15,197 bases of DNA, from contig JBMSSR010000039.1 in the NCBI GenBank assembly GCA_049424465.1, forward strand, positions 1 to 15,197, read 5' to 3'. This document shows, one piece after another, positions 13,498 to 15,197 of this stretch (positions are counted from its first letter, which is position 1; every line of letters starts with the position of its first letter). The notes beneath the pieces are model-generated. The model ran no database searches. It had not been told where the DNA came from and saw only the letters and a program-made list of their open reading frames with translations. The translations under genes and the position numbers were made by a program. Origin of the DNA: UBA668 sp049424465. GTDB taxonomy: Bacteria > Actinomycetota > Acidimicrobiia > Acidimicrobiales > Ilumatobacteraceae.

Positions 13498-15032
13498 TGG
13501 GGCGAAAGATCCTGTTCGTCACGACCGACCAGCAGCGCTACGACACGCTGGGCTGCAACGGTGGCACCGTGGCGCGTACGCCAGTCATCGACCGACTCGC
13601 GGCGCAGGGCTACCGCTACGAGCGGGCGCACCCGCAGAGCGTGGTGTGCATGCCGTCGCGCGCGACGATGATCACTGGTCAGTATCCCGGCACGCACGGT
13701 GTGTGGATGAACGGCGTGGCACTGCCCGGCGACGCGCCGTCCGTGGCAGAGGTGCTGCACGGCGCCGGCTACCGGACTGCGTTGATCGGCAAGCCGCACT
13801 TCGAGCCGTTCCTCGACCCGTTCCTCAACTTCGCCGAGAACCGTCTGCCGCGTGAGGGGTTGGTCGGCACCCACCGCGGCTTCGACCACTTCGAGTCGGC
13901 GACCCACGGCGCGGCGGGCTTCCTCGACTACTCGCGATGGATCAGTGCGAACCACCCCGAGGTGGCGCGGCTGTTCTACCCGGTGCTCGACGGCGCGCTC
14001 GAGGTGAACGCACTCGGCGGCGCCGACACCGGCGCCCCGCAGGCGTGGCACAACGACGTGCCACGCGAGTGGTACCACACCGACTGGGTCGCCGACCGCA
14101 CGATCTCGTGGCTCGACTCGCTCGATGCGGCTGACGACTGGTTCTGCTGGATGAGCTTCCCCGACCCCCATCACCCGTGGGACCCGCCGTCGAGCGAGCT
14201 CGGGCGCGTCGACTGGCGCGACGTGCCACTGCCCGCTGGCTACCACGAGGACGCCGCACGGCGTGAGGCGGTGCTCGACGACAAGCCGCGCCACTGGCGG
14301 GCGTGGTACGACGGCCGTCTGGTCAGCAACTACGAGGCGCCGTTGTCGTGGGTGCCGGCGACGATGACCCCCGATCAGGTGCGAGAGGTCAACGCGCTCA
14401 ACGCGATCGAGTGCGAGCTCATCGACGAGGCACTGGGCCGCGTGCTGCGCGCGATCGAGGCGCGCGGGTGGGGTGACGATGTCGACATCGTGTTCACGAC
14501 TGACCACGGCGAGCTGCAGGGCGACTTCGGCCTGTTGTTCAAGGGGCCGTACCACGTCGACGCGCTCATGCGGCTGCCGCTCGTGTGGCGTCCCGCGCCG
14601 TCCTCGGGTGCAGCGGCATCCACGGTGTCGCGCCCGGTCGGCCTCGTCGACCTCGCCCCGACGTTCTGCACGATCGCCGGCGTCGCCGTGCCCGAGTGGA
14701 TGGAGGGTCGCCCGCTGCCGGTCGACGACGCCGATGCCGACCGGCGCGGGTTCGAGCGCGTGCTCACCGAGTGGGACAGCGTGCTGTTCGGTGTCGACGT
14801 GCACCTTCGCACCATCACGCGCGATGGCTGGGTGTGCAGCGAGTACCTCCCCGGCTACAGCCACGACGGCACCGAGGGAGAGCTCTACTCGCTGGCCGAC
14901 GACCCGCTGCAGGAGCACAACCGGTGGGACGACCCGTCGCTTCGCGCGCTGCGCGACGACCTCATCGCCGACCTCCGTGCACACCGGCCCGAGTACCGCG
15001 CGCCCAAGCGCCGCGTCGTTGCGCCGGTCTGA
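13497..15032 (+). CDS. Formylglycine-type sulfatase (arylsulfatase/choline-sulfatase-like)
   Basis: The 511-residue product is a type I sulfatase of the alkaline-phosphatase superfamily, hydrolysing a sulfate (or related) ester. The signature CMPSR at residues 51-55 is intact: Cys51 would be converted to formylglycine by a maturase not encoded here. The metal site is visible as TTDQQ near 9-13 (Asp11, Gln12) and TTDHGE at 334-339 (Asp336, His337). GKPHF (Lys99, His101), PDPHHPW near 222-228 and FKGPY (Lys349) match further active-site positions. There is no signal peptide, so it is probably cytoplasmic, as for choline sulfatase and unlike secreted polysaccharide sulfatases. A GTG one codon earlier is possible. 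The gene overlaps the SRPBCC gene by one base. The substrate is unknown; related enzymes also cleave phosphonate or phosphate esters, so sulfate specificity is likely but not certain. Confidence 0.9.
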   Translation: MGRKILFVTTDQQRYDTLGCNGGTVARTPVIDRLAAQGYRYERAHPQSVVCMPSRATMITGQYPGTHGVWMNGVALPGDAPSVAEVLHGAGYRTALIGKPHFEPFLDPFLNFAENRLPREGLVGTHRGFDHFESATHGAAGFLDYSRWISANHPEVARLFYPVLDGALEVNALGGADTGAPQAWHNDVPREWYHTDWVADRTISWLDSLDAADDWFCWMSFPDPHHPWDPPSSELGRVDWRDVPLPAGYHEDAARREAVLDDKPRHWRAWYDGRLVSNYEAPLSWVPATMTPDQVREVNALNAIECELIDEALGRVLRAIEARGWGDDVDIVFTTDHGELQGDFGLLFKGPYHVDALMRLPLVWRPAPSSGAAASTVSRPVGLVDLAPTFCTIAGVAVPEWMEGRPLPVDDADADRRGFERVLTEWDSVLFGVDVHLRTITRDGWVCSEYLPGYSHDGTEGELYSLADDPLQEHNRWDDPSLRALRDDLIADLRAHRPEYRAPKRRVVAPV

Positions 15033-15086
15033 GCCGCGGCGCCCCTCGGCGACCGCGAGCCAGCGAGCCGCGAGGCCGTCTGTCCG

Positions 15087-15103
15087 CAGGAGATGATCTC
15101 CTG
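15087..15103. repeat. 17-bp perfect inverted repeat downstream of the sulfatase gene
   Basis: CAGGAGAT-G-ATCTCCTG is a perfect palindrome with a one-base centre. As RNA it could form a six-pair stem with a five-base loop, but no T-run follows. It lies about 60 bases before the -10 box of the gene that seems to start at 15174, so an operator for that gene is as plausible as a terminator for the sulfatase. Confidence 0.5.
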
Positions 15104-15104
15104 A

Positions 15105-15118
15105 GCCAGGGTTCTGGC
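15105..15118. repeat. Short hairpin GCCAG-GGTT-CTGGC
   Basis: A five-pair stem with a four-base loop lies one base after the larger palindrome. The two together could be a weak double hairpin at the end of the sulfatase transcript, without a T-tract, or a composite regulator site. The stem is short enough to occur by chance. Confidence 0.35.
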
Positions 15119-15161
15119 GGGGAGCTGTCAGAAAGTTGTCACGGGGTGCGACAGGGTCTTC

Positions 15162-15167
15162 TAGTGT
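15162..15167 (+). promoter_or_regulatory. -10 box of a predicted leaderless promoter at the right edge
   Basis: TAGTGT is followed by six bases and a GTG at 15174, the same geometry seen at other starts in the window. A TTGTCA at 15136-15141 resembles a -35 box, but the spacer of 20 bases is longer than usual. Confidence 0.4.
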
Positions 15168-15173
15168 GCAGGG

Positions 15174-15197
15174 GTGCCCCGTCGAGCGCAGGTGAGT
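15174..15197 (+). CDS. Probable start of a further gene, cut by the right edge
   Basis: A GTG six bases after a TAGTGT box opens a frame reading MPRRAQVS to the window end, with no stop in the eight codons visible. Nothing can be said of its function. The call rests only on the promoter geometry and the palindrome upstream, so it is tentative. Confidence 0.3.

Noticed and set aside
13314..14984. A 556-codon minus-strand frame opposite the sulfatase
   Set aside because: The sulfatase on the other strand has its active-site motifs in order; the antisense product is Arg/Val/His-rich without recognisable domains.
15055..15077. Near-tandem GCGAGCC / GCGAGCC / GCGAGGCC repeats after the sulfatase
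   Set aside because: Only two exact short copies occur, with a degenerate third, consistent with base composition; there is no sign of a longer array, so neither a CRISPR nor a structured repeat is supported.

Overview
The window is about 15 kb of GC-rich, gene-dense chromosomal DNA (roughly two thirds or more G+C by eye, strong G/C third-position bias). The TANNNT-type -10 boxes placed directly before start codons, and the protein families present, fit a high-GC actinobacterium. A marine or freshwater member of the Acidimicrobiia is my best guess, but this is inference and no rRNA or tRNA gene is present to test it. I see no insertion sequence, integrase, CRISPR array, tRNA or phage gene.

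Layout from left to right. (1) A major facilitator transporter on the minus strand, cut by the left edge. (2) A hydantoinase A/oxoprolinase-type protein diverging from it on the plus strand. (3) A DEAD-box RNA helicase with a DbpA-like RNA-binding domain and a basic tail, on the minus strand and convergent with (2). (4) A two-domain protein, aminoglycoside-phosphotransferase-type kinase plus LytM/M23 metallopeptidase domain, on the minus strand. (5) A dimethylglycine/sarcosine-dehydrogenase-like FAD enzyme with a GcvT C-terminus, on the minus strand. Its stop codon overlaps the ribosome binding site of (4), so (5) and (4) look like one operon. (6) An AMP-forming acyl-CoA synthetase diverging from (5). 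(7) A compact DUF1537-type four-carbon acid-sugar kinase. (8) A PdxA-family dehydrogenase. (9) A small SRPBCC-fold protein. (10) A formylglycine-type sulfatase whose start codon overlaps the stop of (9). A short untranslated stretch with two inverted repeats then leads to the probable start of another gene at the right edge.

Apart from the helicase, the contents read as a catabolic region. (7) and (8) match the known kinase/oxidative-decarboxylase pair that converts four-carbon acid sugars such as D-threonate to dihydroxyacetone phosphate. (5) would remove N-methyl groups and pass the C1 unit to tetrahydrofolate. (4) resembles the first two modules of three-module kinase-M23-aminotransferase proteins linked to amino-alcohol phosphate breakdown, but no aminotransferase module is present. 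(2), (6) and (10) would open cyclic amides, activate carboxylic acids and remove sulfate. Whether they serve one substrate cannot be decided from the sequence.

The most striking non-coding feature is promoter architecture. At four starts within the window (1028, 9439, 12085 on plus; 9375 on minus), and again at a fifth candidate start at the right edge (15174), a TANNNT hexamer ends exactly six bases before an ATG or GTG. At 13075 the gap is seven bases with a good -35 box. This predicts largely leaderless transcription. The helicase is the exception, with a predicted leader and a clear Shine-Dalgarno sequence.
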